The translations under genes were made by a program, and so were the position numbers. Under the pieces are notes generated by a model. That model was not told the origin of the DNA, did not search any database, and saw only the letters and a program-made list of their open reading frames with translations. DNA of 64,000 bases from Eubacteriaceae bacterium (lineage in GTDB: Bacteria; Bacillota; Clostridia; Peptostreptococcales; Anaerovoracaceae), in assembly GCA_902362435.1 (NCBI GenBank), contig CABIWW010000010.1, forward strand, positions 1 to 64,000, given 5' to 3'. Shown here one piece after another: positions 18,943 through 28,792 of the stretch (its first letter is position 1; every line of letters begins with the position of its first letter).

Positions 18943-21900
18943 ATGGAAACTGTAGTAAGTACTGGATTACAATCAACTGTAACTATAGAAGAACAGCGGC
19001 AATTGGATGCCATTGAAAACGGGCTGGCCGTAGCAGATCGATTTATTAATAAAAATTATTTGTTGAATATGAATGAACAGAAAATTTTAGCGCTTAGTGA
19101 AGAAGACCAGCATGCTGGTGAGTTGCGTTTGCTGAAGTTAAATAAATTTATTTATGATAAAGATGAGAATATAAATGATAAATTGATCAGTGTTTACAGT
19201 GCGCTGGAAAACATCAACAGTACTGCATTTTTAATGGTTTGCGGAAAAAGAGAAGGCATATCTATTTATTTGGGGACCAGACTCAAGGGTAATGGGGCTT
19301 CCATTGCTAAGCAGGTTTTAGAGAAAAGCTTTTTGGGGAATTTCCCGGGGAGTGACTTGGAAAATATCAGGAGTGCGGGCATCTCTGAAATCATGAATGA
19401 TGCTTTTGGAACTGAGAAAAAGGAAGTCGGGGGAAAAAAGCGTAACAATGTTTCTAGTGTTACTGTGATCCCATCTCTCCGTGGGGAAGGAAAACAGGGG
19501 TTTGTGCAAGGGCTTGAGAAATTCATAGATACGATGCAGGGGGAAAGCTATACAGCAATTTTAATTGCCAGACCGGCGGAGAAGAAGGAACTTGAATGGA
19601 AGAAGAGAGGATATGAGGAATTATACAGCGTGCTGTCTCCATTTATGAAAACAACTTTAGCTCATGGCGAAAATTACAGTAAAGCTGTTTCAAAAGGGAT
19701 GTTTAAAAATTTTTCTGCTTCAATCAATAACAGTATTGCAAATACTACTGGGAAGAATTATGGTCAAAATCGCGGGATAAGCTTTGGCACGAATAAAGGC
19801 AATAATATTGGTTTGCCGGGAATGGGAATAAATCACGGAAAAAGCTGGGGAGAATCTCAAGGGTATTCATCTGGATATTCATGGTCAAAAGCAGTGACAG
19901 AAGGATCATCTGAATCTGAAGGATCGGGAACCAATTACGGTGAATCAGAAACCGCAGGGAATTCTCGCACCTTGACAGTTGAATTCCATAACAAATCCAT
20001 TAGTTGTATTGGAGAGAAGATTGATGAAAATTTAAAACGTTTGAAAAATTGTGAAGCATATGGATTGTGGGAATGTGCAGCATATTTTGCAGCAGAAGAT
20101 ATTCAGACTTCTGTTGTTGCAGCCAATGCATATAAGGCATTGATGGCGGGTGATCATACAGGTGTAGAAAATTCATTTATTAACGTATGGAATGGTGACA
20201 AAGCACTGGATATTTTGGAATATATACGATATGGAATGCATCCAATGATTCAAACGGAAGCGATTGGAGATTTTCTTCCTCAAATCGTAACGCCGGGAAG
20301 CTATATCAGCGGAAAAGAGCTTCCTCTATTTATGGGGTTGCCTCAGAAATCTGTGACTGGTCTGAATGTAAGCCATATGGCAGAATTCGGGCGAAATATT
20401 TTTGTACAAAAGAAAATCTCCGGCCATAAAAGCTTTCGTGTGGGGCAGGTTTTTCATATGGGAAAAGTAGAAGCAACGCCCGTAGAGTTAGATATGAAAA
20501 GTTTTGCATCACACTGTTTTATTACAGGATCCACAGGTTGTGGAAAATCAAATACAGTGTACTGCCTGCTAGAGAAATTTATGAAAGAAAAGATTCCTTT
20601 TTTGGTAGTGGAACCGGCAAAAGGTGAGTATAAAAGCGTATTCGGCAGCGTAGAAGGAATTAACGTCCTTACTACAAATCCGTTGATCGGTCAGATGTTA
20701 AAATTGAATCCGTTCCGTTTTGCTTCAAACATTCATGTATTGGAGCATTTAGATCGTTTAATTGAAATTTTTAATAACTGCTGGGAAATGTATGCTGCAA
20801 TGCCGGCTATTTTAAAGGATGCGATCGAACAGATCTATATAGATAAAGGATGGGATTTGTTACATTCGGTATATGTTAAGGATGGTCCGGTAGAATATCC
20901 TACATTCCATGATTTGATGGATACATTACCGCGGCTCATACAGCAGTCAGGATATTCATCGGAGACAAAGGGTGATTATATCGGTGCACTGGTGACACGT
21001 GTAAATTCTTTAACAAATGGCATTTCAGGACAAATATTTTGTGATACATATGACTTGTCTGATGAATTTATTTTTGATCAAAATACAATTGTAGACTTAA
21101 GCCGTGTGGGTTCGTCGGAAACAAAGTCTTTGATCATGGGGCTGCTGGTCTTGAAGCTTTCGGAATATCGTATGTCTCACGCTGAAGGAGCAAACCGTGA
21201 GTTGCAGCATATTACGGTATTAGAAGAAGCGCATAATCTGCTAAAACGAGTGCAGCCAAGTCAGGAAGGGAGTAATGTAGTGCAAAAATCTGTGGAAATG
21301 CTTTGCAGCAGTATCGCAGAAATGAGAACGTATGGAGAAGGATTTATAATCGTAGATCAATCTCCAACGGCAGTAGATAGTGCAGCTATAAAAAATACAA
21401 ATACTAAAATTTTAATGCGATTGCCGGATAAAGAGGATGCAGATGTGGCAGGTAGTGCGGTTGGCTTGAAAGATGAACAAATAAAAGAACTTTCTAAGCT
21501 GCAAACAGGTGTTGCCGTATTGATGCAAAATAACTGGCTGGAAGCCGTTTTGACACAAATTGATCGATTTACAGAATCTTATGAAATGATGATTCAACCC
21601 GATTCATATGAAAAGTTGAGACTATTGAATTCAAAACTAATTATCGAATTGATGGATCAGTATGCAGATAATTGTGATGCGAAAACGGTGTGGCTGGAAC
21701 GGGAACCACTAAAACAAATTGTAGAGGGAATGGATATCTCAAAGTGGAAAAAGAGAGAGTATTTATTGCAGATTATGGAGTTTGAAGAAAAAGTCCAACA
21801 AGATGCGTCCTTGCAAACATTTTGCATACTGCTTTTACATCTTTCCGGGGCAGAAGAACTTTTTAAAAATGAAGAGAGAAATTTATTAGATAAGATACAA

Positions 21901-22077
21901 AACAGAGAGTATATATATGCATGGCGAGATCATTTTGACAATGCATTAAGATCATATTTGGAACTGCCGGATAATTATATGCAAAATGTTATAGATAGCT
22001 TAATTCTTGCACAATGTATCAAAAATAAAACAGCAGTGTATGAAAAAATTTTTGAAATACTATTTGGAGAAGTGTAA
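18943..22077 (+). CDS. HerA/FtsK-superfamily ATPase (DUF87-like)
   Basis: This 1044-aa protein has a P-loop core in its second half. The Walker A is FITGSTGCGKSNTVY (about 525-539), followed by VVEPAKGEYKSVF. The Walker B is VLEEAHNLL (near 757). A sensor-like region SSIAEMRTYGEGFIIVDQSP and an Arg-finger-like NTKILMRLPD follow, all typical of HerA-type hexameric DNA pumps. The first 240 residues are unassigned, and residues about 255-340 form a Gly/Ser/Asn-rich low-complexity linker (SFGTNKGNNIGLPGMG and similar). HerA ATPases partner with nucleases in several bacterial defence systems. A tandem HNH-type nuclease gene lies two genes downstream, so a pump-nuclease pair is plausible (inference). 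DNA pumping is expected from the family only. Confidence 0.85.
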   Translation: METVVSTGLQSTVTIEEQRQLDAIENGLAVADRFINKNYLLNMNEQKILALSEEDQHAGELRLLKLNKFIYDKDENINDKLISVYSALENINSTAFLMVCGKREGISIYLGTRLKGNGASIAKQVLEKSFLGNFPGSDLENIRSAGISEIMNDAFGTEKKEVGGKKRNNVSSVTVIPSLRGEGKQGFVQGLEKFIDTMQGESYTAILIARPAEKKELEWKKRGYEELYSVLSPFMKTTLAHGENYSKAVSKGMFKNFSASINNSIANTTGKNYGQNRGISFGTNKGNNIGLPGMGINHGKSWGESQGYSSGYSWSKAVTEGSSESEGSGTNYGESETAGNSRTLTVEFHNKSISCIGEKIDENLKRLKNCEAYGLWECAAYFAAEDIQTSVVAANAYKALMAGDHTGVENSFINVWNGDKALDILEYIRYGMHPMIQTEAIGDFLPQIVTPGSYISGKELPLFMGLPQKSVTGLNVSHMAEFGRNIFVQKKISGHKSFRVGQVFHMGKVEATPVELDMKSFASHCFITGSTGCGKSNTVYCLLEKFMKEKIPFLVVEPAKGEYKSVFGSVEGINVLTTNPLIGQMLKLNPFRFASNIHVLEHLDRLIEIFNNCWEMYAAMPAILKDAIEQIYIDKGWDLLHSVYVKDGPVEYPTFHDLMDTLPRLIQQSGYSSETKGDYIGALVTRVNSLTNGISGQIFCDTYDLSDEFIFDQNTIVDLSRVGSSETKSLIMGLLVLKLSEYRMSHAEGANRELQHITVLEEAHNLLKRVQPSQEGSNVVQKSVEMLCSSIAEMRTYGEGFIIVDQSPTAVDSAAIKNTNTKILMRLPDKEDADVAGSAVGLKDEQIKELSKLQTGVAVLMQNNWLEAVLTQIDRFTESYEMMIQPDSYEKLRLLNSKLIIELMDQYADNCDAKTVWLEREPLKQIVEGMDISKWKKREYLLQIMEFEEKVQQDASLQTFCILLLHLSGAEELFKNEERNLLDKIQNREYIYAWRDHFDNALRSYLELPDNYMQNVIDSLILAQCIKNKTAVYEKIFEILFGEV

Positions 22078-22083
22078 TTAAAA

Positions 22084-23781
22084 ATGAGAGATTTAGAACT
22101 GAAAACAAATTTTTATAAAGGGATCAATACAGTTTCAATTGATGGAAATGCGATTGCTCATTTTAGTGCATTAAATAATTACACTGATACTTCATTCTTA
22201 GATTGGGCACATGAATTTTTTGCAACTGTGGAAGATGAATTAAATGATGAATTTACTATCACAGTCAGTGGGGAAGAACTCGAAATTCGTATGTTGCGTT
22301 TACTTGCAAATAACTGTGATGACTGTCATGGTATTGAGATCAAAGAGTACCCTTTGAATATGAGGACTGATGAAAGGTATAAAATACTCTCTAATATTGC
22401 AAAGAAATATAATGTATCTGTAGAGGTGTGCAAAGTATTCGTTAAAGTTTTTTCTTTTGATGAAAATATCTTGGGATTTGACTTTTTAGAAAATGTAAAG
22501 CTGGAGGAGGCGCAGGTATGCATTCTGGAAAATGAGGATGTTTTAAGTAATGTGATTAGCAATGCTAGTCGGGCGCAATTTATATTAGTTCTGGGAGAAG
22601 AAGAGCACCTGGAATGGAGTGGTGATAAGTATATATGGCATTTACCAATAGAAAATAAGCTTAAAGAATTAAACAGATTAGTTACATATTTAGGAGTTTT
22701 GCCGACTATTAAAAATATTCGAATGAAGATAGATAAAGTGATTCCTGATATGAAAACTGAGGAAATCAAAGCTGTTAATATGGCATTGGCAATAGATTCG
22801 ATAGTAGACGTTGATTTGCCAGATGTCATGAATCTGAAAATGGGAACTCGATGTACTCCACAATATTCAGTGACACCAGACAATGGGGTGAAGCCATCCA
22901 TACATATTACTTCAAGCAATATTGAAGTTGTTGATATTAGAGAGGGCAGCCTAATAACAGGACGTCGAGGAACAGCAACGGTAAGTTTTTATCAGGGAGC
23001 GGATAAGATACCATTTGCGAAGAAAAATATCAGGGTTTATCGAGACGATTCCGTTAGAGAAATTCATCTGAAAATACGGGATATGGTTATGCATATAGAT
23101 CAGACACAGGAGATAAAGCTAATGACTGTTCCTTCAGATGCAGACAATCGAGATTCCGTTCAGTTGGAAGTTAGTGATGACAGTGTTTTGCATTTAGATT
23201 CTGACGGGAAGATTATGGCTGTCGGAGCAGGTGAATGTACGATTACAGCAAGGGTCGATCAGATTAGTACTAGTGCTGTTATTCATGTTTTGCCTCAGGC
23301 TTCAGAGATTGTAATTATTCCAAGTGAAATAGATTGTTATGTCAATGAATCTGTTGATGTGACAGTCAGAGTGCTGCCGGAAAATTGCTCTAATAAGACG
23401 TATGAATGGGATTCCAGTGACGAATCAGTAGCAGTAGTCATTTATGATCATGGCTTGGAAAAGATTCATGCAAAGCGAGTAAATGAAAATGGATGCGTTT
23501 TGACCTGCAGAACGGTTGAAGGTGAGTGTTCTGCCACATGTACTGTAAAAGTAAAAAGTACGTTAGATCGTGAAACACATGCATGGCTTAGTATTGCTGC
23601 AATTTCTTTTGTGTTTACATTTATTGCAGGGATTTTTAACTTAGGACCGATTTGCTCATTGCTTGCAGTGGCGGGCGCTTTGATAGGAGGCGCTATTGCC
23701 ATTTTTAAAAATAGAAATGATATTAGCTGGGCGATATTATTGATGGCAGCATCTGTAGTATTGACATGGTTGCTTTGGTAG
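22084..23781 (+). CDS. Ig-like (BIG2-type) protein with C-terminal transmembrane hairpin
   Basis: This 565-aa protein starts 6 bp after the HerA gene. The first 230 residues are alpha/beta and unrecognised. Residues about 250-495 are beta-rich with two or three bacterial Ig-like repeats. The best matches the BIG2 pattern: SEIVIIPSEIDCYVNES followed by YEWDSSDESVAVV. Two hydrophobic helices end the protein (near 500-520 and 525-565). There is no N-terminal signal peptide, so the Ig-like part may be cytoplasmic, unlike most BIG2 proteins, which are surface exposed. A membrane scaffold or adaptor for the ATPase is one possibility; function unknown. Confidence 0.65.
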   Translation: MRDLELKTNFYKGINTVSIDGNAIAHFSALNNYTDTSFLDWAHEFFATVEDELNDEFTITVSGEELEIRMLRLLANNCDDCHGIEIKEYPLNMRTDERYKILSNIAKKYNVSVEVCKVFVKVFSFDENILGFDFLENVKLEEAQVCILENEDVLSNVISNASRAQFILVLGEEEHLEWSGDKYIWHLPIENKLKELNRLVTYLGVLPTIKNIRMKIDKVIPDMKTEEIKAVNMALAIDSIVDVDLPDVMNLKMGTRCTPQYSVTPDNGVKPSIHITSSNIEVVDIREGSLITGRRGTATVSFYQGADKIPFAKKNIRVYRDDSVREIHLKIRDMVMHIDQTQEIKLMTVPSDADNRDSVQLEVSDDSVLHLDSDGKIMAVGAGECTITARVDQISTSAVIHVLPQASEIVIIPSEIDCYVNESVDVTVRVLPENCSNKTYEWDSSDESVAVVIYDHGLEKIHAKRVNENGCVLTCRTVEGECSATCTVKVKSTLDRETHAWLSIAAISFVFTFIAGIFNLGPICSLLAVAGALIGGAIAIFKNRNDISWAILLMAASVVLTWLLW

Positions 23782-23792
23782 GAGGAATCTGT

Positions 23793-25301
23793 ATGAAAAT
23801 TGAACGGAATGTTGCAGATTTAGATAATGCGGTGGAGTCCTCTTGTAAAGTACAAGAAACAAATAATGAACAGGGCGGAGAATTTACAGGAGGAAAACTT
23901 CGCGATATGCTACATCGGGAAGTTTCTGCACAGCATATCCCAGAGAATAAAGTCGAGTGGGAAAACTCTGAGCAGAAGGGCAATTGTGCCTGCCGTGTTC
24001 GAAATGATGCAGCGCTAAAAATATATGATAAAAAGAATCAGGAATATCTCCATTGTACTGGGGCGGAGTTCAATCAAAGCATGGTGGAACGGTATGGTAC
24101 GGATAAAGTAAATTATTTTTACAGAGAGGCGGATTTTCGGCCGTTTGAACATAATTTTGATTCACAGTCACTGAATGAGTTTTTGATCTCAACCGGCAGT
24201 GGGCGAAGATGCTCCGAAACAGGGAGTATTGACGGGCATGTCGAAGTTGAGCGTATGAGCGTAGATCGTGATATTAATTTTAAGAATGCAAATGAGAAAA
24301 TTGCAGATGCACTGGGGATATTACCCAATGATGTACAAGCATATATGAAAGACAAAAATCTTACCTGGCATGAATGTGGTGACAGGAAGCATTTGGAGGC
24401 GATACCCAGTGATATTCATCAAGTGTTTTCGCATACGGGAGGAATTGGAACAGAAAAAGACTTTCAGGTGCTGCATAAGAGCCTTACAGAAGGGTCAAAA
24501 TCAGGACCTCAGAGAATTATTTCAGTTAACGAACTGCCGGAAAATAATTTACGGTCAACTATTATGAAAGGACCTGATTATCAAAATATTAAAAAGAAAA
24601 ATCAGAATTTAAAAAAACAAATGTTTTCGGGTCATGCAAAAAATTTTGAAAAAAAGCTTGAACTTAAGAATACTTTGGAACTTCCGGAGAAGAGGACTGA
24701 TGCAGTTCGAGAGGGAAAAGGGGGAGAAACAAAGAATCCTCAGGAAATACTGAACTTGAGAATTTTGCAGCATAGGTTACCATCAGAAAAAAATGTGGAA
24801 TGGGATGTTTCAGAAAAAAAAGGAAATTGTGATTGTCGTGTACGTGATGATGCAGTCCTGCATATTTTTGACAAAGCACAGGAAAAGGAAATAGCCTATA
24901 CAGGAAAGGAATTCAAATATCATATGAAGGAAAAGTATGGCACTGATAAAGTTTCATACACCCATAGAGAAGCGGATCTCAGCCCTTTTGAACAAAACTT
25001 TGATCCTCAGGATATGAACAGATTCTTAAAAGAAAATGGGAAACGGCGAAAAACGCGTGCAGAAAAAAGCATAGATAGCAATATAACTCTGAAACGTTCT
25101 GATATAAGAATTTATGGTGGAATAGAGAATGCAGCAAATAATGCAATGGCAGAGCGAATGGGAATTCATCAGCAAGATGTTAAAGCTTATATGCAATCAA
25201 AAAATTTGACATGGCATGAAGGTGGAGACTGGAAAACTGTTCAGGCTGTTCCGAATGAAATTGAGCAGGTTTTCGCGGGAGAAAAATCAGGCTTGCAGTA
25301 G
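23793..25301 (+). CDS. Tandem WHH-type HNH/Endonuclease VII domain protein, second copy degenerate
   Basis: This 502-aa protein is two related units of about 165-200 residues. Each opens with VEW-x-x-SE-x-KGNC-x-CRVR, continues through YGTDKV-x-Y and READ-x-x-PFE-x-NFD, and ends with LTWHE. In unit 1 the C-terminus is LTWHECGD (W192-H193), then SDIHQVF (H209) and SHTGG (H214). That is the histidine pattern of WHH/LHH nucleases of the HNH/Endo VII superfamily seen in polymorphic toxins. In unit 2 the Trp-His is kept, but the IH becomes IE and the final HTGG is absent, so it is probably inactive. Predicted DNase effector, with the dead copy perhaps structural or inhibitory (inference). ATG 23793 has GGAGGA six bases upstream. 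No separate immunity gene is obvious. Confidence 0.75.
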   Translation: MKIERNVADLDNAVESSCKVQETNNEQGGEFTGGKLRDMLHREVSAQHIPENKVEWENSEQKGNCACRVRNDAALKIYDKKNQEYLHCTGAEFNQSMVERYGTDKVNYFYREADFRPFEHNFDSQSLNEFLISTGSGRRCSETGSIDGHVEVERMSVDRDINFKNANEKIADALGILPNDVQAYMKDKNLTWHECGDRKHLEAIPSDIHQVFSHTGGIGTEKDFQVLHKSLTEGSKSGPQRIISVNELPENNLRSTIMKGPDYQNIKKKNQNLKKQMFSGHAKNFEKKLELKNTLELPEKRTDAVREGKGGETKNPQEILNLRILQHRLPSEKNVEWDVSEKKGNCDCRVRDDAVLHIFDKAQEKEIAYTGKEFKYHMKEKYGTDKVSYTHREADLSPFEQNFDPQDMNRFLKENGKRRKTRAEKSIDSNITLKRSDIRIYGGIENAANNAMAERMGIHQQDVKAYMQSKNLTWHEGGDWKTVQAVPNEIEQVFAGEKSGLQ

Positions 25302-25466
25302 ATGAAGAAGATAGATAAGCAGAACGCCTGGAAAATATATGACTGAAAGCCTGGCACAGGAATATATGTTACTGCTGAGGTTTCAGAAAGAAAACTGTTT
25401 AAAATTCAACAATCAGCAAACAAATTTATTATTGAAATCCAGGGAGGAATATCAATGGGTAGAATA
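25302..25466 (+). other. Gap between array segments with a 42-codon candidate ORF
   Basis: This is one of the larger gaps in the array. An ATG at 25339 opens a 42-codon frame beginning MTESLAQEYMLLL that ends at 25467, overlapping the start of the TIR-cupin gene. Its ribosome site is poor, so I do not call it a gene. No hairpin terminator with a T-run was seen. Confidence 0.25.
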
Positions 25467-27077
25467 GCAGAAAGAAATTACGACATTTTTATTGCATATC
25501 ATGGTACATATGATTCAAATGGGAGTTGCAGTAAGGCTGAACAGTTGTGTGACTTTCTTGAATCAAAAGGGTATAGTGTATTTTTCTTTCCACGATATCC
25601 TGGAGATGCCTATAAGGCGAATTATCTGGCGGTAATGCAGTCTAAGACCTTCCTTTTGGTCTGTAATGATCATATTGCGCGCGATGAGGACGGTAAAATT
25701 AATAAGGTTGAGCATTATGATCTTTCTTATGAAATTGATGCTTTTTATGCATTGACTCAGACGCAGCATGATGTTTCAGTGCAGGACGCAAAAGTTTTAA
25801 TGTATGGAAATGATCCGTTGGGGGCAGAAGCAGAATTGCACGAACTGTTTGCAAATAGACCTCATTTTAGGGCTGTTAAAGAAAAAGATGATGATATATT
25901 TCATGAAGTTTATGATTGGTTAAAAAATCGATTGCCAGCAATGTATTTGATTGATAATTTTAATCGACGCCACACTGGAATTTGGTATTCACGCGAGTAT
26001 TTTGAACATCATATAGATGATATGAATCGATTTTTATCTGTGGATGAAAACGGGAATTATATAGTGAAAAAAATTACGATGTGTTGTTATACGGCAGGAT
26101 CTATTTTAAATCCAGGGGCAGTTACGAATGTAAGTAGACGTACTGCAAGAAGATTAAGTGATGCAATTAATCTTCTTTTAAATGAAGATATTCATTTTAA
26201 TTTAGAATTAATTATAACGGACCCTAATTCCAAAGCAGCAGGGGAAGCTATCACACATCAGAAAATTGGCAATATAAATAAGCATACATTTTACGACTCT
26301 TTACAAAAGTTGCATAAGTGCTTTGATTCAGATGCAGAGAATGGTATTTTTAGGGAGCGATGGAAGCAGGGCTTTATTTGTAAAGTAACTGATCTTTCTT
26401 TACCATATTCTATTCTTAAAGTGGAATATAAAGAAGGTTATACACATTTGAACCATATAAAAATAGATTTGTACTCACCTTTACTAGATGTAAATGCACA
26501 TCACCGGACAATGATTATAGCAGATAAATATCAACATAATGAGTTTGAATTCTTTTCAAATCAATTGCGAGCTATTTCGGATCATTCAAATGATTATAAT
26601 CCTAATATAGCGATCCAGGAAGAAAATGTGCATATTTTTACGAAAGAACAGATTTCCGAAAGTTTAAAACAGCAGTACAGACAGTACTTCACAGGGAGCC
26701 GTTTATTCGAAAGGGGTAATATAAGAAATAAATTCAGCTATTTAGAAACAGGCATGTCACATTATAAACAATTTAGTGTAGATACGCCGCATTATCATGA
26801 AACAACAGCAGAGCATTATATTATTTTACAGGGAGAACAGAAAATACTGGATTTAGGAAGCGGAAAACAATATATCGCTAGAAAAGGTGATTTTGTTTTT
26901 ATCCCGCCGTGGACAAAACACTTTACGAAAAATAAAGCCGGTACAAAAATTTTCTTTGCAAAGGCTCCTGATGGGAAAGATAAAGTAGAAATCTATAAAC
27001 TGCCTGAAAAAAATCATGTGGATTATGATGAATGGAAAAAATCATATGAAGTTGATTTTAGAAACTCTGATAAATAG
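25455..27077 (+). CDS. TIR-like protein with shared middle domain and C-terminal cupin
   Basis: This 540-aa soluble protein has an N-terminal TIR-like domain (about 6-145) that starts YDIFIAYHGTYD. SYEIDAFYAL supplies a glutamate where TIR NADases have their catalytic Glu. A middle domain (about 200-390) includes ELIITDPNSKAA, LSLPYSILKVEY and HIKIDLYSPL. The same block occurs in the TIR protein at 33692 (VLTNPYSAAA, HMKIDLYAPL), so the two are siblings. The C-terminus (about 430-520) is a cupin: HYHETTAEHYIILQGEQ, then GDFVFIPPWTKHF, giving the usual His/Glu metal set. TIR domains commonly hydrolyse NAD or make cyclic ADP-ribose signals; the cupin could bind such a ligand (inference). The ATG has GGGAGGAA upstream. 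Confidence 0.75.
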   Translation: MGRIAERNYDIFIAYHGTYDSNGSCSKAEQLCDFLESKGYSVFFFPRYPGDAYKANYLAVMQSKTFLLVCNDHIARDEDGKINKVEHYDLSYEIDAFYALTQTQHDVSVQDAKVLMYGNDPLGAEAELHELFANRPHFRAVKEKDDDIFHEVYDWLKNRLPAMYLIDNFNRRHTGIWYSREYFEHHIDDMNRFLSVDENGNYIVKKITMCCYTAGSILNPGAVTNVSRRTARRLSDAINLLLNEDIHFNLELIITDPNSKAAGEAITHQKIGNINKHTFYDSLQKLHKCFDSDAENGIFRERWKQGFICKVTDLSLPYSILKVEYKEGYTHLNHIKIDLYSPLLDVNAHHRTMIIADKYQHNEFEFFSNQLRAISDHSNDYNPNIAIQEENVHIFTKEQISESLKQQYRQYFTGSRLFERGNIRNKFSYLETGMSHYKQFSVDTPHYHETTAEHYIILQGEQKILDLGSGKQYIARKGDFVFIPPWTKHFTKNKAGTKIFFAKAPDGKDKVEIYKLPEKNHVDYDEWKKSYEVDFRNSDK

Positions 27078-27195
27078 AGTAAGTGGACATTATCTGTGCC
27101 AAATGATTGGCGAAAGGGATTTTAGATACTGGAATAAAAAAACTCGGATAAGAAATAAGAATTGTAGCATGAGTGGAGGAATGTGATTCATGAAA

Positions 27196-27830
27196 CAGAA
27201 TGGGAAGGAACGATGTTGATATGGGATATGCATTTATAAGCTATAGTTCAAAAGATCAGGAAAAAGCAAATGCGATAAGAAGCATTTTTTTGAATAATAA
27301 TATTTCCTGCTGGATGGCGCCATATGACATACCTGCAGGAACAAAATACGCATTTGTTATAAATGATGCTATTAAAGATGCGGCTTGTCTTGTTTTGCTG
27401 TTTACCAATGCCTCACAGGAGTCCATTTTTGTAGAAAAAGAGGTTGAGCGTGCTGTGGCAAACGGAAAGCCTATAATTACAATGGAATTGGAGAGAGTTG
27501 TTTTAAACTCAGGATATCAGTTTTATCTGGGCAATCAGCAGATAATTGCAACACCCAAAATAAATGAAGATGATGAGAATTTTCAAAGAGCACTGCAGGG
27601 AATAGCTGCATTTACCGGTCGGACTGATACACTGAAGGAAAAAACACAGTTTTCGGCAGCAAACGAAACTGCCACCGTTCAAAACGCAGGGGGCAATAAA
27701 AAACATGAAACAGTGTCGAGGTGCAGTAATCCTAGAATTGTAGAAGATGCATCAATGAAATCTGGACAGAAGGTAACCTGGGACTGTATATGGTTCGGCA
27801 GCTATCCTCAGTCGGAGGTGCTGGGCGGAA
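27196..27830 (+). repeat. Near-identical duplicated segment, copy 1 (TIR coding region)
   Basis: The DNA from CAGAATGGGAAGGAACG through the TIR domain and into the linker is almost the same as 30232-30850, with only scattered single-base differences. Recent duplication or gene conversion is likely. Confidence 0.8.
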
Positions 27831-28726
27831 TGAGTAGTGGGAGGCGCGTTATTGAATTGGAATCAAGTGACGTATATGATAATCAGTATGCTGTTGTCAG
27901 CAGTGTGCTGTGGAAGAAAATAACCGGTGCAGCATACGACAGAAATGATGAGACTATTGTAGACGGAGTAAAATACAAACGTCTCAGTAAGACAGATGCA
28001 GTTTATGACACATCCGAAGGTAGCACCTATTATGAATGGGGTGATGATACCGTTCGGTATTTCAAGTATGAACCAATCAAATGGCGTGTACTTGATATTA
28101 ATGGAACTAATGCTTTGCTGATTGCAGATAAGGCTTTGGATGACCAGAAATATAGTAACACAGATGCAAGTGTGACATGGGAGACATGTACCATGAGGAG
28201 CTGGCTCAATGGATATGACAGTTTGTACAATAGCAGTAGCAGGGATTATACTAATCTCAATTTTATAAACTATGCATTCACATCGAGCGAGCGTAGTGCA
28301 ATAAAAACCACAGAAGTGGTAAATGATGACAATATAAGTTATGGTACAGAGGGCGGCAATAATACCAGCGATAAAATATTCCTTTTGTCGGAGAACGAGG
28401 TTTACAATTCAAGTACAGCTATTTCATATGGATTTGTCAAAAGTAGCAGTACATATGATGAGGCACGCAGATGCAAAAGCAGCACATATGTAAAGGCAAT
28501 GGGAGCGTATGGTAGCAATTGTACTTGGTGGCTCCGGTCGCCTGGCGCCTCTAGCCATATTGCTGCTTACGTTGACTATGACGGCTACATTCATGACCGC
28601 TTTAATCCCTTTGCCTACGCTACGGATCTCGCCGTGCGTCCCGCTTTGCATCTTGATCTCTCATACTCTGACCTATACAGCTACGCAGGGACGGTCAGCA
28701 GTGATGGGAGTGAAGATAATTTATAA
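27200..28726 (+). CDS. TIR-DUF6273 protein, copy 1
   Basis: This 508-aa protein opens with a classic TIR_2-type domain: YAFISYSSKDQ, CWMAPYDIPAG, INDAIKDAACLVLLFTNASQ, then FVEKEVERAV with the conserved Glu (about 10-130). After a linker comes a DUF6273 domain (about 185-500): TWDCIWFGSYPQSEV, IKWRVLDINGTNALLIADK, CTMRSWLNG, IFLLSENEVYNS, WWLRSPG, AVRPALHLDLS. The C-terminal tag YAGTVSSDGSEDNL recurs in its relatives. The DUF6273 pattern resembles formylglycine-enzyme/C-lectin-like folds used for ligand display, so TIR may be switched by ligand recognition (inference). Start uncertain: ATG 27200, or the in-frame ATG 27221, which follows GGAAGGA. A 9-codon leader ORF at 27190-27219 with its own GGAGGA ends two bases before 27221. 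Confidence 0.8.
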   Translation: MGRNDVDMGYAFISYSSKDQEKANAIRSIFLNNNISCWMAPYDIPAGTKYAFVINDAIKDAACLVLLFTNASQESIFVEKEVERAVANGKPIITMELERVVLNSGYQFYLGNQQIIATPKINEDDENFQRALQGIAAFTGRTDTLKEKTQFSAANETATVQNAGGNKKHETVSRCSNPRIVEDASMKSGQKVTWDCIWFGSYPQSEVLGGMSSGRRVIELESSDVYDNQYAVVSSVLWKKITGAAYDRNDETIVDGVKYKRLSKTDAVYDTSEGSTYYEWGDDTVRYFKYEPIKWRVLDINGTNALLIADKALDDQKYSNTDASVTWETCTMRSWLNGYDSLYNSSSRDYTNLNFINYAFTSSERSAIKTTEVVNDDNISYGTEGGNNTSDKIFLLSENEVYNSSTAISYGFVKSSSTYDEARRCKSSTYVKAMGAYGSNCTWWLRSPGASSHIAAYVDYDGYIHDRFNPFAYATDLAVRPALHLDLSYSDLYSYAGTVSSDGSEDNL

Positions 28727-28792
28727 AAAAGCAATAAAACTAGTAATAAGAGTTTTCAAAATCAGTTAGAGAAATACACGAAGGAGAATGTA

